Assembly (NCBI GenBank): GCA_029851415.1
Contig: CM056743.1
Location: 12,206,727 to 12,270,726, forward strand
DNA from: Eretmocerus hayati
Taxonomy: Eukaryota; Arthropoda; Insecta; Hymenoptera; Aphelinidae
Length of the DNA: 64,000 nt
Direction of reading: 5' to 3'
Of this stretch, positions 33,850-45,957 are shown in pieces (within the stretch, counting starts at the first letter, position 1; every line of letters starts with the position of its first letter). A program made the translations under genes and the position numbers. Under the pieces are notes generated by a model, which saw only the letters and a list, made by a program, of their open reading frames with translations, was not told the DNA's origin and ran no database searches.

Positions 33850-36317
33850 TTGATAAGGCCAGGCTTATACCGTGAGCACATGAAACACACACTCACACAC
33901 ATGGATGTATAATGATAATTCACAAACAGTCTTTAGTTCAAAGATCTCGTCAAAGATTCTCCTTTATTGGAGAGAGCAGAGGACCGCACATGATCACTTA
34001 AATAATTTCAAGGTTAATTTCTATTTAAAGATAGACATATACGTATGCTGATTTTGGAAGCACGAGTGGCACGCCGCTGCGCGCGCGAGAAACGGCGTGT
34101 CTCAGTTCCGATGAATGAATCCTATTCAATGCTCGATGGGGCCTTATATATCCTCATTGGTTCGCAAGTTTGCGAACCAGAGGAGATCGTTAGCTAGATC
34201 GTAATAATTAAGGTAATAATCGCGGATGATTTTATGTGTGCGCAGGTTTGCTAACCTGCCGATAGCACGTCCTTTCTATTCTTGACGATGCGTTTTTACG
34301 ATCCTAATTTAGACTTGTTTTTCAAATCGGACTTTTGAATTTATTACTACGTCTACGAGTTCGCATCTTTGCGAACTATTCACAACACTTGCGTGCGCGA
34401 TGAATAAGATAGTCTTTACACCGTTGTAACCTGTTGACACCGAACTCGTGTTTTTACAACTCTAGTGAGTAATACAAAATATTTCGGTCCTTTCGTCACG
34501 AATGCCCGTAATCGCCTATAATTACGTACGACTGACTCAAGTTAGCAACTCTGCAAACTTGCTATTTTTATGATTCGAACTATGGAACATCTGGTCCCTT
34601 TGTTGTGGGAGGAAAATATTGCCCCCCGCACATACCGGGCTTCCCAGATGTTGCGAGCCTCGGCTCCGCATTCTTTCAGATTAAATCATTTGCCGATGCG
34701 CGCGCCGAAAAAAGAGAAGAAAAGAAAAAAAAGTGAGCATTTGATTGAACGATGTTGATAACTTCAGTTTATTGAATCTTTGGCACACGTCAAAATCATT
34801 GAATATCACTTCTGAATTTTTATATTTTATTCATTCGATGAAATACAAAACCATCTTCTGAGAATGACATAAGGGTCACGATTCCATCGTGAGTAGTTGC
34901 GTCCAATATACATCGTATAACATACTGAGAGTTGATACCTTGACCAAATTAGTAATTATACCTTGGATTATAAATAGACCTGTGATATATGTCACAAAAA
35001 AACGACATCTGTAACGAAGTTACCTCTCCTAAAATTATGTCTATTAGGATTTTAGTCAGATGAACGCTCTTCTATTCTATTCCATGCTCGACGTTCAAAC
35101 TGCATCTTTGCATCATGTAGTTTTTTGCGCTGACAAAGATCCTAGCATATCCCATATTTATCGATGCATATATCAAGCGGATTGCAGATATTACTAGAGA
35201 TGAATCCATCTTCCAGAATACCAAGAAATTCTTTCGAATGAATGTCACACGCTCTGTACACGGTATTTCAATTGGGACGCCAACCCGTATTGTCTGACCC
35301 AGTTATTTGTACCCATCACAGAAATGATAGTCGACAATTCATGATGGCTTGTATTTCAATCGCGAGGGATATTTATGCCTAGGAAAACGAATATCCACAT
35401 CTCGAGTGTACGTGGAAGCGAAGAGTAGTAATGTTGCGCCATTTGAAGATGAATGGGTGGATCTACCTCTTTTCGAAACAATGGCAATGGTCTGCCAAAT
35501 GATCTCGCGGTATACAATGTGTATTCATGATACAATGAGAGTTGTGGCATTTATGTTGTTTCTGACTTTTCACGCTTTCATTGCACTTTAGCTCTCTCTG
35601 ATATCTAGTTCATTCTGCGCGTTCCGAAGAGCACATTTTTGCTTACCATTTATCGTAAAATATAGTGACATTGGCGTACTGAACGTGAATTTCCAACATG
35701 AATGCTGTGTTGGGGTTGTCGAACACTTTGTAGATGAAGGTGAATTTATAATATGAGAATTTCATATATATATATATGAACTTTTATGACAGTCAATTAA
35801 CAATTCCTGATTCAGAAATGATTAGTAACCTCCAAAAAATCTATATTTCAAGAGTGAATGACAGTAGCGGTATTAGAAAATGATAGGTCATGATCTATTA
35901 TTCGAAGTGCTATGTGAATGATTATACCACGAATTTATGTATTTCTTCTCTTCAAGTCCAGGCAATTATTATTTGGTTGTGTCAGCCATTAAAAAATGGT
36001 GGAGTAGAAATATAAGCTCAGAGATTAATTAGCCCAACAGCCCTATTCAGGCATACCAACTGACGGGTAAGAGATTGCCCACAGAATAAAAGAGACAGCT
36101 GACTGACGAAGTGTTTGACACAATCATTTTTTCTCGCTGAATTTATTTGGGTTCTCATGAATTCAAAATAACTATTTATTCGTTCCTATGGAAGTTCCGA
36201 TGAATCGTGATCTACTTTGTTAACGATGGTTTCTATTTGATTGAAAATTTCAAGCCTCCATTGTCCAATTGTTCAGCCTCCGTCCACTTAAACAATCTAG
36301 AGTCTCTTTCCGTATCA
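33850..36317. other. No gene seen; several short palindromes
   Basis: Around 34150-34560 are imperfect palindromes built on ttcgcaagtttgcgaa, gcaggtttgctaacctgc and agttcgcatctttgcgaact. I could not link them to an LTR or other known element. Open frames at 34570-34758 and 35349-35591 have no domain. Confidence 0.4.
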
Positions 36318-37045
36318 TTTGAATGCCATTTATAAGTGATTGGTTGATACGGAATTTCAATTTACCCCCCCCCCCCCCCCCTGTAATCCAAATGTCGATT
36401 TTTCTATTTACCTCTTCTATGGCATTCGAAAACTCTTGGGCGTTTTCACCGATCGTCTTGAAATTTTGAGAGACTATTAAACATTAATGGGCGGTGAGCC
36501 TAGTCTATTTTGAGGTCATTCCATTGATTAGTTCGTCATCCTCAATACTTTTTATGAGGAAAAATCCTATTCCTCCTCTCAATTTTATTACATTTCTTAC
36601 CATGAATTCTCAATCATCCACTCAATAACCACCAAATTTGAACAACCTCTTCCTCTTACTTCATCGAACATCCCCGTGCATTTCAAGCTTGATACTCACT
36701 TCAATGCTCATCCCACTTATCCTATAATTAACATCTCATTTCTCATATTACTTTCAAAACAAGATATTATCAAAAATTTTCTCAATTATAGATCTAGCAA
36801 ATGTATCTGTATCATTTATCATCACTATTCAAGCGATTGGTTGATACCGAATTTTAACTCACCCCTTAATTTTCAAATATCGATTTTTCTATTCACCTCT
36901 TCTATGGCATCCAAAAACTCTTAAGCGTTTCCACCGATCGTCTTGAAATTTTGAAGGACTATGAAGAGTTAGTAAGCGGTAAGCAGAGTCTATTTCCGGC
37001 TCATTCCATTGATTAGTTCGTCGCCTTCAATAATTTTTATTAGGA
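36318..37045. repeat. Direct duplication of a ~230-250 bp segment, ~490 bp apart
   Basis: 36318-36570 and about 36815-37045 share blocks such as gattggttgatac, accgatcgtcttgaaatttt and ccattgattagttcgtc. The first copy contains a C17-18 tract (about 36365-36381) where the second has only a few C. Sequence following copy 1 (aatcctattcctcctctcaa) reappears near 38180, so copy 2 is interrupted by about 1.1 kb of inserted DNA. Confidence 0.8.
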
Positions 37046-37083
37046 AATAGTATATTTCATACCGAGTTCATGAGGTTGTAGCT

Positions 37084-38038
37084 CGCCCGACTAGAAATCT
37101 ATTAGGGCTGCCCTCTCGGTTAATAGGGGCCCTAACGGGCGAACTGAGGGCTGGAATCGGGAACTCTGAGGGAAAGAGTCCGGCTTGCGACGCTTAGCTG
37201 GCCGGGGCCCGTACGGGATCTCCCTCATACTGCCCTAACTCCGTAATGCCCCAACGCGCCACACTACTGCCACCATATCGCCTCAATATGAGTTTTCGTG
37301 CAGACTGGTGCAGACAGCTGCAGACGATCGCAATCTCGATAGATGGAGATTTCAATATTATAAGCACTCAAGGAAAAGAAGTGTTGACTGAAACATAGTT
37401 TTTGGATGATGAATCATTTGTACGCGAGCCTTCATCACCTAAATAACTGTATTGGATTAGAAAATGCAGTGTTAGTCCTTGTTTCTTATCGGGTGTAATG
37501 AATGTAAGGTAAAGTTGCCTGCTGCGTAAAGTGCCGAGTCTATTCCAAATAAACCACAATTTTCATTGAATGGTGTGCTATTTAAGAACATTACCAGTTA
37601 CCTTCCTCGCTCTTACTGCTTTTTTATCGGCCTACGTTTTTTATCTTCAAAAATGAAAACCGTCCTACAAATCTCAAAATGCTGATTTTCGGCGTCATAA
37701 TTTATCAAATAGGAATTCTATTCAAAATCTTCTAAAGAAAAATCCATTTCTAAAATAACCTTGAAATATATATTGATATTCAGATTGGTGGCAAACAATC
37801 CAAACTCAGTCAGTATCTTCTTTTCACCATTGCAATCCATCCACCAAATATACAATTTCTCGACTATCTATCGCCCTCACAACGCCCTAACAATTCCACA
37901 ATACTTCCCTAACTGTTATTAGGGCAATAGCGTTCTAAGCGTGACATGCCCTCTTACCGCTCGTACGGGTACTATGAGGGCAGTTAGGGAAACGTGACGG
38001 GCCCCGTTCCGTGCCCTAACTGCATTTCTAGTCGGGCG
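37084..38038. mobile_element. DNA transposon remnant, ~955 bp, with CCCTAAC/GAGGGCA subterminal repeats
   Basis: Inverted ends cgcccgactagaaat (37084-37098 and 38024-38038). Inside, near both ends, words such as ccctaact, gccctcat and gagggcagttaggg recur many times. The interior 37300-37900 is AT-rich without a transposase. True borders may lie further out: catgaggtt/aacctcatg occur at about 37070 and 38108, and the interrupted direct duplication implies an insert of about 37047-38175. Confidence 0.65.
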
Positions 38039-38175
38039 CTTCTGAGCGATCAGCTTCCGGTCCAAGCCGGAGGCGAGGGTTGAAATGATCGCTCGGGAGC
38101 GGGGAACCTCATGTACGAGGCGCAAAAGTCATTTTTCGCAATCTTATAGGTACCGAAACATCGGAAAATTGCGAA

Positions 38176-38752
38176 GAATCCTATTTCTCCTTTCAATTCT
38201 ATTACATCTCTGACCTTGAATCCTCAACCATCCACTCCAAAGAAAATTTTTGTACAACAATGAAATAATGAATTGACTTTAGAAAAGCTGTAGTATGTCG
38301 ATGAATATTCAGGATTTTTGAGGAAAAGATAGAGAGATTCAGTTGAAAGAAATATAACAGAAATATGAGGCAAGGAATAATTGATGTTGATTTTCTCTCC
38401 GTGAGGGTGACAAACTAATGGGCAAAATAAACAAGACTCAACACAGAAGAACGTTGAAGAACTATTCAAAATGTCACATAATTGTCAGAACCGTTGAAAA
38501 GTTTCCGAACGACATGAGGAAGAAAAGAAAGAAAATTGTTATTTAATTGGCAGTCACCATCGAGAAAGAGAAAATTCAGGCGATAATGCTTTGAGAAAGT
38601 ATTCTGCTAATAACATTTAGCAGCGTATTTGCCACATTGCCATCTCTGATATTCCATCATCTCTGCTTCTCCCCATCAAAATCTTTCGATGCATCTTCTA
38701 ATTTAAATGGAGCTGGAAGGTGCGCAAACTCGTCCAGAATACAGAACTCGAA

Positions 38753-38783
<31 letters not shown>

Positions 38784-40929
38784 GCTCATATATTCGAGCT
38801 CATGACATTGCCAGTAATTCAATTGGTGTACATAAGGCACCCATTTTGCTCGTTGAAGCCACTTACATCTCTAGTCATTCATACCAAAATCTCGAAAGTG
38901 CTGCAAAGTTCACTAGATTAATACAAATAATCGATGATGTTAGGGAGTTTATAAACATTCTAGTTCACTTCGAGATTCCTTCACATAAAGTCGAATATGA
39001 ATTGTACGGTAATCTCTGTCAAAGACTTCTTCAGATACGATCTCTCATGGATTGTGTGCACTCAAAATTTGTACATCACGTTCTAACTCCAAGAGAATGA
39101 TTGAAAATTTAATCTAACTATATACATCCCAATACAAAGTAACTACAGAAAAAAGCGAGCTTGTAGTACCGAACTAAAACTTTAAGATCCTTGGGATAAC
39201 GAGCCTCCAGAGTCAAGCTGAGGTGGAAAAAAATCTCGCACCTCAAAGAGGCTGAATCCCTCCGTGTACAAGTCAAACCCTGTCGAGAGTAGCCGTTCAC
39301 TCGGAAGTTGGCAAGCTGGTATTATCGACCTCGGTGATTCCATTAATTATCTCATTTCTCGCAGTGTCGAGGGAATGCTAATTGTGCCTCCAACAAAGGC
39401 TCGCACAAGCTCTTCTCTCGGAAATCTAACCTTTGAGCTCCTTTTCCTCGTTTTCTCTCTCTCCAATAGCTGTTGCAGTGACTCTCGCGACCCGCTAACC
39501 GTCACTCCAGTTTCCCATTCATTTTTTTACATTAAGAACTACCAATTTTTTCCAAACACCTACACGTGATGACGCAATTTCATTCTACATAATTTGGGTT
39601 TTGATGATTTCAGTACTGATATTTTTGTTCATGGTTATTGCGAATGTGTCGCTCCTGAGAATTTTTTTGACTCACGGACTTTTTCCGGGTGTCTTAATGG
39701 GCAGTCTCATCTTTGACATCCAGCGTGAAAATATCACTCGTGATATGAATAATCCAAGAGATTTTGCTCTCGTTGCTTCCGACAACGTGTCTGTGCTACG
39801 GGCACAGATGAGCTGCGAAATTAGCGTTTGGAGTTTTACCTCATTTGTTGCGTGTCTTGTGTTTTTTGTAGATTACGAGGGTGAGAGTAATTTGCGTCAT
39901 GGGCAGATTAGGAGATTAGGTATGCCCTTAGTTCGAATGATTCAACATCTAGGATGATTATCATCTTTTTGTCTTTCTTTGAGTATGTATTTTTGTACTC
40001 AATTTCAAGAATTCATGGAGGTTGGGGCAGGTTAATATTTTCTGTGGAATTTCTAAAATGAGCTGAAGGCCGAGATAAAAATCATCCAGAATAGCTTGTA
40101 ACCTACTCTGACTTTCGGTCATGATGAATCTCAAATTTTTTAGGACTGTCCACTTATAAATTCTCTGAAAGATTTTGATTGTGACGTAACAAGAGATACG
40201 GTCAAATTTTCTCCAGTCATTCCGAAGACTTTGACCGGAATTCTGAAACCAAATGTTGATAACTTCATAAGAAACTCTACGGCTGAAAGTCGACACGGGA
40301 GCTGGAAGGTTGAATATGAGTCTCAGTGATGTATGTATCTTCAACCTAATAAGCGATTTTTTTGCTGAACAAATTGGCCTAATAGTCAATCAAAATTTTG
40401 AACTAATTCAGATCAGTGTACTAGGTTCTATTCATCCTATCTACTTCTCAGATTTGATTCCGTTTAACATACGAATCTGTCCACAGAATTCCAAACATTA
40501 GCGTAACGTTTTCAACATGCAGAATACATCTAAACACTGATTTTGATAGGTTCTAATGCCTTTGAATGTTGACTTTATCCGTCGTTTTGACAGAAAGGTT
40601 TGGCTACCCACGGTGCAGTCTGCAACCCCCAATCTTCAGGAATCTCTACAGTTACTCGCGTCATTTTCCCATTACTCATGACTGCTGTGGAAATTACATT
40701 GCTCGAAAGAATCAATACCTCACATTTTGAAGAAACATCGGTTTCACTCACGTGACTTCGATGTGGCACTCATGAATAAATCTCTAGGTTGTGTTACCTA
40801 GCTCTCACAAAGAGTCCAAATTTACCGTGCTTACCTCATAAAAGAAGAAACAAACATTTTCGAATATTACACCGGCCCACTAATTGGAAGAAGTTACCTT
40901 CCCAGAGAAGAAGGACCCATATATTGATG
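38176..40929. other. No gene seen; (AT)n microsatellite at 38752-38777
   Basis: Several 60-140 residue open frames (e.g. plus 39601-39957, minus 39961-40389) overlap each other on opposite strands and show no domain. No reliable exon pairs were found. Confidence 0.4.
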
Positions 40930-41615
40930 TGAAATCGTGCATCGAGTTCGGAAATGTCATCAGTTTTGCTCGTACACCCCAGAAATTTCGAGATATTTCA
41001 TGACAAAAATTTTTTTCGTAGTTTACTGGATTTTCGACCGCGAATTCGGAGATGGGAGATGATTTTACGTCCAAATATGCATTTCAGGGGGATTGGCTTG
41101 AGCCACTCTTTGTAGGGCACATGACAATCATCAGTCATCACTATAACGTGAGCCGTGAGGAGACTGTATCCGTCAACTACTCGAGTTGACACTCGTGGTC
41201 CAGTACTCGAGGTAGGGCTCGTATCCCGTACTCGTGGTGACACATGTGGCCCAGGACTGGACCACGAATAATCACCTCCAGTACTGGAACATTACGAGTA
41301 CTACATCACGAGTGTCACCACGAGTACTGGATCACGAGGGTTACCTCGAGTACTGAGTCACTAGTGTCGCTTCGAGTACTTGACGGTGACAGCGTCCCCA
41401 CGACTCATATCACAGCAATGACTGAAAACTACCCTGTGTCGTACGGAAATCATTCGAACAAATTCTTCGAAAACGCATATTTCGACGAAAAATCATCTCT
41501 CCTTTCCGATTCCGAAGTCAAAAATCCAGTGAGTCACGAAAAATTTTTTCATGGAATATCTCAAAACCTTGAGGGCGCACGAGCAAAACTGAAGTTATTA
41601 TAGCTTCGAAAAATG
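40930..41615. repeat. Foldback element with diverged arms and a gagtact-rich core
   Basis: Left arm 40930-41190 pairs with right arm 41395-41615 in inverted orientation (both contain caaaactga/tcagttttgctcg and gaaatatctc variants) at roughly two-thirds identity. The core 41190-41400 is a degenerate repeat of cgagtactgg...cacgagtgt in both orientations. The open frames on each strand (minus 40998-41243, plus 41244-41603) are the two arms read outward, not separate genes. Confidence 0.7.
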
Positions 41616-41890
41616 CGGAAGATTTGGTGTCGGTGCATGCGTCCAACTGGGTTGAAATGATAGCCTCGGCAAGGTGGGTGAGTTCACGTGCCCACTTCAC
41701 TGAAGAAGGTTGAATTTTTATCAATGATATTAAATTCGTAAATCGGCATTTGGATGATTCACTTTTATTTCTCTATTGGTGACCTCGAATTCGAGGTCAT
41801 TTTTAATGAGAAATTATCGATTGGGGTTTGATCGTCAAGATGTTAATCAAACAAAAAATGCATTTGAATGACATGACAAAGATCTGCCGA

Positions 41891-41940
41891 GCCCTGGATA
41901 GCTCAGCTGGTAGAGTGTCTTTCCCGGTGAGAAGAAGGCC
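41891..41940 (+). repeat. tRNA-like 5' half with intact box A
   Basis: gccctggatagctcagctgg followed by tagagtg matches the acceptor arm and D-arm of a tRNA, and TAGCTCAGCTGG fits the box A consensus exactly. There is no anticodon stem, box B or acceptor 3' strand downstream. It is a tRNA fragment, either a pseudogene or the head of a decayed tRNA-derived SINE. Confidence 0.6.
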
Positions 41941-42815
41941 CCCACTGACATCTCATCACCTAATTGACGACCTATTAATTTCATTCTGCATTGTGAATAT
42001 CAAGAGGAATAGATGAGAAAATCTCGTCAAGATATTCACTTTCTCTTCGGAGTCTCGTCAAGATACTTTCTCCCCTTTTACACTGATGGTGATGATTTGA
42101 ACGAATCATACTCATATTAGTGTAGGTAGCATTGGACTTACCCGTTGATAAGATATCCTATTTTTGCTTCTCAAATCGGGTTTGGGATTTAGACAGTCAA
42201 ACCAATGCCAACCCAAATGTTTATCGACCCGGACTCAGGTACTATATGTTCAACTGTATGTTCTAGATGGAGTGAATTGACTCGATTTTGATTTGTGGAG
42301 ATGTAAGGTAAAGATTGCATGACTGGAGAGCGAAAAAATGAAATTGGCATCAACGAATGATGATAGTGATCATATCAACATTTAGCACCCTACAACTCTC
42401 AAATGCTATCGGGGATAGATCTTCTGCGAGAACTACCGACCATTCTAATTCCTTCCTGGCAATATTTCTGATGCCAAGTGAGCTCTAACACATGTATGGC
42501 ATATTCATCCGATCTAAACAAGTTATAGCTGATGATAGACTGAATGTAGTTGACAGTTGTGGGACAAATGAAAAAGACCATAATCCCTGTCTCAGGTACA
42601 AACGCCAGACGTTGCCAGTTTATGAAACGCCGGCAAATCCTTTGAACATTGATCATCAAATTTGGATCAGGAACAAAAAGACTGACGTGAAATATCTGCA
42701 AACTCTTCCAAATACTCTGAATATACATCGATTGAATCGTTCGAGAAATACTCTCGTTCATATATTATCCCGTTCACTACAGAGTTTCTAAATCTCAGTC
42801 CCCAGACATCAGAGG
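41941..42815. other. No gene seen
   Basis: Overlapping opposite-strand open frames at 42399-42791 without domains. Ends at the tail of element B. Confidence 0.4.
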
Positions 42816-42846
42816 ATTTAGTATTTAGTATTTAGTATTTATTTAG
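42816..42846 (-). repeat. Heptanucleotide tail of element B
   Basis: On the plus strand atttagt is repeated three times, then atttattta. It adjoins the element's 3' UTR and differs from the (ATCT)n tail of element A. Confidence 0.8.
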
Positions 42847-43080
42847 GAAAATTCACGGGCCTGATGGCCCAATATGAACATATACATATACAATTGAAAA
42901 GAAGAATATATATATATATATATAAAAATGACACAATAGTAAACAAGGCGAGAACGAATATAATAGAATATAAAAATAAAAATTTCAGAATTGTAGAAAG
43001 GTAAGATATCTTAGTAAGAGAGCTGAGAAATATGAGTCAAATACACAACTTAACATAGAAATCTCTGCAACATTTGTGAG

Positions 43081-45957
43081 CTAGGAGTTACACAGAATTT
43101 TGATCTTAGACTTGAATGTAATATCACTCATTTCACAGACATCGTCAGGTAGAGAATTCCACGCTTTTAGACACCTACAAAGGACAGAGTTTGATCCAGT
43201 TTTGGACTTGTAAGGAAGATTTCTGAAAAATGAAGTTTGCCTAGTGCTGTTGTGAGATTGAATTCTTCCTAACTTAGAGTGAACATAGTCGATACTTGGG
43301 ATCAATTTGATGAAAGATCTAAAAAAGAGTAAATAATTATAGTCGTGAAGACTTTGAATTGTATGGATATTAAAATGTTCATACAGGTGATCATAATTGT
43401 GATCAAAGCGATCAAAGTTAATCCTACATTTGAAAGCAAGATACCTTAAAGATCTGTGATTCATTTTCTCCAAGTCATACTTCGAGTAATCAACGTGAGG
43501 ACGCCAAATACTAGATGCAAAACCGAGTTTGGGTTTGACAAGTGACGAGAAAAGATATTTTATGCAATTGATATTATTAAAGTCAGTGGTCATTCTCTTG
43601 ATGAAACCAAAGGTTCTACCACCAGCATTTATGATATCCTCAACATGATCCCTGGAAGACAACTTAGAGTCAAAGATTACCCCAAGGTCTTTCACTTTGT
43701 GAACCCTAACAAGCTGTTCGGAACACATATCGTAATTGAAAGAAATAGGATTATGATTACGAACAAAGCTCATGACATGGCACTTTTTGACATTTAATTT
43801 GAGTTTGTTAATGCGAGCCCATTCAACCAGAACATCGAGATCTTTTCGTAGTTTGGAACAATCAAGAACACTCTGTACTCGGATATAGATTTTGACGTCA
43901 TCAGCATAGACTAGGACAGAACAATATTTCATAATACTTGTAAGATCGTTTATAAAAATGATAAATAATATAGGACCTAGATGAGAACCTAGGGGAACAC
44001 CAGATGTAGATTCATAGAGATCAGAGATTGAATTATTCAGTCTCACAGATTGTTTGCGATCAGTAAGATATGAGGCAATCCAATCAATGAGCTCAGGACA
44101 AAATTTATAGTTATATAGCTTATTAATAAGGATACCATGGTCAACTGAGTCAAAAGCTTTGGAGAAATCAGTATATACAGCATCAACTTGATCAAAATTT
44201 TCAAGACAACTTGTTATAAAATCAGTGTATATAGCAAGATTGGAAACCACTGATCTCCCTCGCACAAACCCATGTTGTTCTTGAGCGAGAAATTGTAGGA
44301 AACAGTCATATTCTTCATGAGACATTATGGCATCAAAATTTTTAGAAAAGACACTAGAAATAGAAATCGGTCTATAATTTGTAACATCAAAACGGTCACC
44401 AGATTTAAAAATAGGAGTAACATATGATAGCTTCCATTTACTTGGGGAAATTCTCTGTCGGATTGATGTGTTGAATAGTAAACACAAAGGCTTGATTAGT
44501 ACACGACACAAATCCTTCACAAATACTGAGGCAATACCATCTGGGCCCGCAGAGTTAGATTCTTTGATGGAATTTATAACATTCAAAATCTCATTTTCTG
44601 TGATAACTAAATCAATATCATTATGTATATAGTCTTGAGAGAGTAATTTGGTTATTGGGTTAGACCCAGAGTAAAAACTACTGAAGTAAGTTGCAAATAA
44701 ATTAGAAGTTTCAGAATCATTTGAAGAGGTCTTTCTTTGGAATCTAACTTTGTCGGGAATACTGTTATTAATTCTACATCTATTAACATGTGACCAGAAA
44801 GCTTTGATATTCTTCAATATATTATCCTGCACATTCTGAAGGTATTCCTTGTGGAGAGATCTAGATAAACGAATGCACTGAGCCCTAAGTTTCTTAAATA
44901 CTATGTAATCATTGGGATTATTACTCTGAATCCAATTACTGTGGGCGGACACCTTATCACCTATAAAATCAATAAGAGCTTTGTTGAACCAAACAGGATA
45001 TTCCTTTGAAGCAGGTTTCTTCCCAAGGGGGACATGTTTATCAATGCAGTCATTCAAAAGGCTATAAAAAAAATCAATAGAATTTTCAATATTATTGTTG
45101 TCAAAGTAATTATCCCAATCAATGTCACACGGAGACTCATTAATAGCAGCGTAGTCTGCTTTGAAAAATTTTCTATTCAAAACTTCACAAGTATTCTTAG
45201 AGTCACTAGAAAAATTATCAAGATCACAGGAAAACACAGCAGGTACGTGGTGTTGATCAGTTTCAAGAAGGTGTTCAAAATCAGCAATATGTTGTACTAG
45301 CCCTTTGGTGGAGAAGAGCAAATCTAAACTATAGGCCTTAGAGTGGTGACTAGGGAAACATTCACAAAGGTCCAGCATCGAGAGTTCAGAAGATATGTAG
45401 TTAGCGGCGTCCCTTAATCCAGGAGCAATGTAGTCAGAAAATTGGGCACTGATATTGTCACCATCCATCCATCTCACATTTCTTAGATTATAGTCACCAA
45501 AAAGTAGTAACTTAGTGGAGGGGTGTTCTCTGACTAAATTAGTAACTGACTTAATATGGTCCTTATATTTGTCACTAGTTGATCCAGGAGGAATGTAAGT
45601 ATACCCAACTATGCACTGAACTTTAGATACAGATAATTGAACAAAGACATGCTCTACATTGATTGAGACTGGCCAGATACGTTGAGATGATAAATCATTC
45701 TTGACTGCTATTAGAACACCTCCACCTATCTTCGATGAACTAGTGTTTGAATTTCTATCCACGCGGTACACACAAAAACCATCCAGTCCAAGCTCGTCAT
45801 CGGTGATATTAGACAGCCATGTTTCAGTGAGAATGAATATGTCTGGTTGAGGTGAGAGACTGTGCCAGGAATGTCTAAGAGATGATAATTCGCTATTTAT
45901 GCCCCCAGCATTCTGGGAATATATTATGATTTTTCTGGACCTTGATTTCCTTGAGAG
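43081..45957 (-). CDS. Element B ORF2: endonuclease + reverse transcriptase, -1 frame to ORF1
   Basis: The frame opens after a TGA at 45969-45967 and has no AUG before the endonuclease core (KIIIYSQNAGGINSELSSL, IFILTETWL, KIGGGVLIAV, GYTYIPPG, LFGDYNLRNVRW, YSLDLLFS, DQHHVPAVFS). The first 62 codons lie upstream of the GTG at 45771. The reverse transcriptase has SAGPDGIASVFVKDL, YRPISISSVFSKNFD, GFVRGRSVVSNL, YTDFSKAFDSVDHG, LVYADDVKIY and DLGVIFDSKLS. The usual GVPQGS block reads GVPLGSHLGP (Leu codon at 43992-43990), a change at a normally invariant glutamine. Length about 958 codons. Target-primed reverse transcription is the expected role. Probably expressed as an ORF1 fusion (see slippery site). 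Confidence 0.93.
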   Translation of the reverse strand, partial: LSRKSRSRKIIIYSQNAGGINSELSSLRHSWHSLSPQPDIFILTETWLSNITDDELGLDGFCVYRVDRNSNTSSSKIGGGVLIAVKNDLSSQRIWPVSINVEHVFVQLSVSKVQCIVGYTYIPPGSTSDKYKDHIKSVTNLVREHPSTKLLLFGDYNLRNVRWMDGDNISAQFSDYIAPGLRDAANYISSELSMLDLCECFPSHHSKAYSLDLLFSTKGLVQHIADFEHLLETDQHHVPAVFSCDLDNFSSDSKNTCEVLNRKFFKADYAAINESPCDIDWDNYFDNNNIENSIDFFYSLLNDCIDKHVPLGKKPASKEYPVWFNKALIDFIGDKVSAHSNWIQSNNPNDYIVFKKLRAQCIRLSRSLHKEYLQNVQDNILKNIKAFWSHVNRCRINNSIPDKVRFQRKTSSNDSETSNLFATYFSSFYSGSNPITKLLSQDYIHNDIDLVITENEILNVINSIKESNSAGPDGIASVFVKDLCRVLIKPLCLLFNTSIRQRISPSKWKLSYVTPIFKSGDRFDVTNYRPISISSVFSKNFDAIMSHEEYDCFLQFLAQEQHGFVRGRSVVSNLAIYTDFITSCLENFDQVDAVYTDFSKAFDSVDHGILINKLYNYKFCPELIDWIASYLTDRKQSVRLNNSISDLYESTSGVPLGSHLGPILFIIFINDLTSIMKYCSVLVYADDVKIYIRVQSVLDCSKLRKDLDVLVEWARINKLKLNVKKCHVMSFVRNHNPISFNYDMCSEQLVRVHKVKDLGVIFDSKLSSRDHVEDIINAGGRTFGFIKRMTTDFNNINCIKYLFSSLVKPKLGFASSIWRPHVDYSKYDLEKMNHRSLRYLAFKCRINFDRFDHNYDHLYEHFNIHTIQSLHDYNYLLFFRSFIKLIPSIDYVHSKLGRIQSHNSTRQTSFFRNLPYKSKTGSNSVLCRCLKAWNSLPDDVCEMSDITFKSKIKILCNS

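Noticed and set aside
34020..34560. Possible LTR (short palindromes and a GC-rich edge)
   Set aside because: No matching second LTR, primer-binding site or polypurine tract, and no gag/pol frame nearby.
39601..40389. Opposed 118- and 142-residue frames
   Set aside because: No domains or splice logic; the hydrophobic start of the plus frame is explained by T-rich sequence.
40998..41603. Two divergent open frames resembling each other
   Set aside because: They are the arms of a foldback element read outward; similarity comes from the inverted repeat.
41891..41965. Complete tRNA gene
   Set aside because: Only the 5' half matches; no anticodon arm, T-arm or box B.
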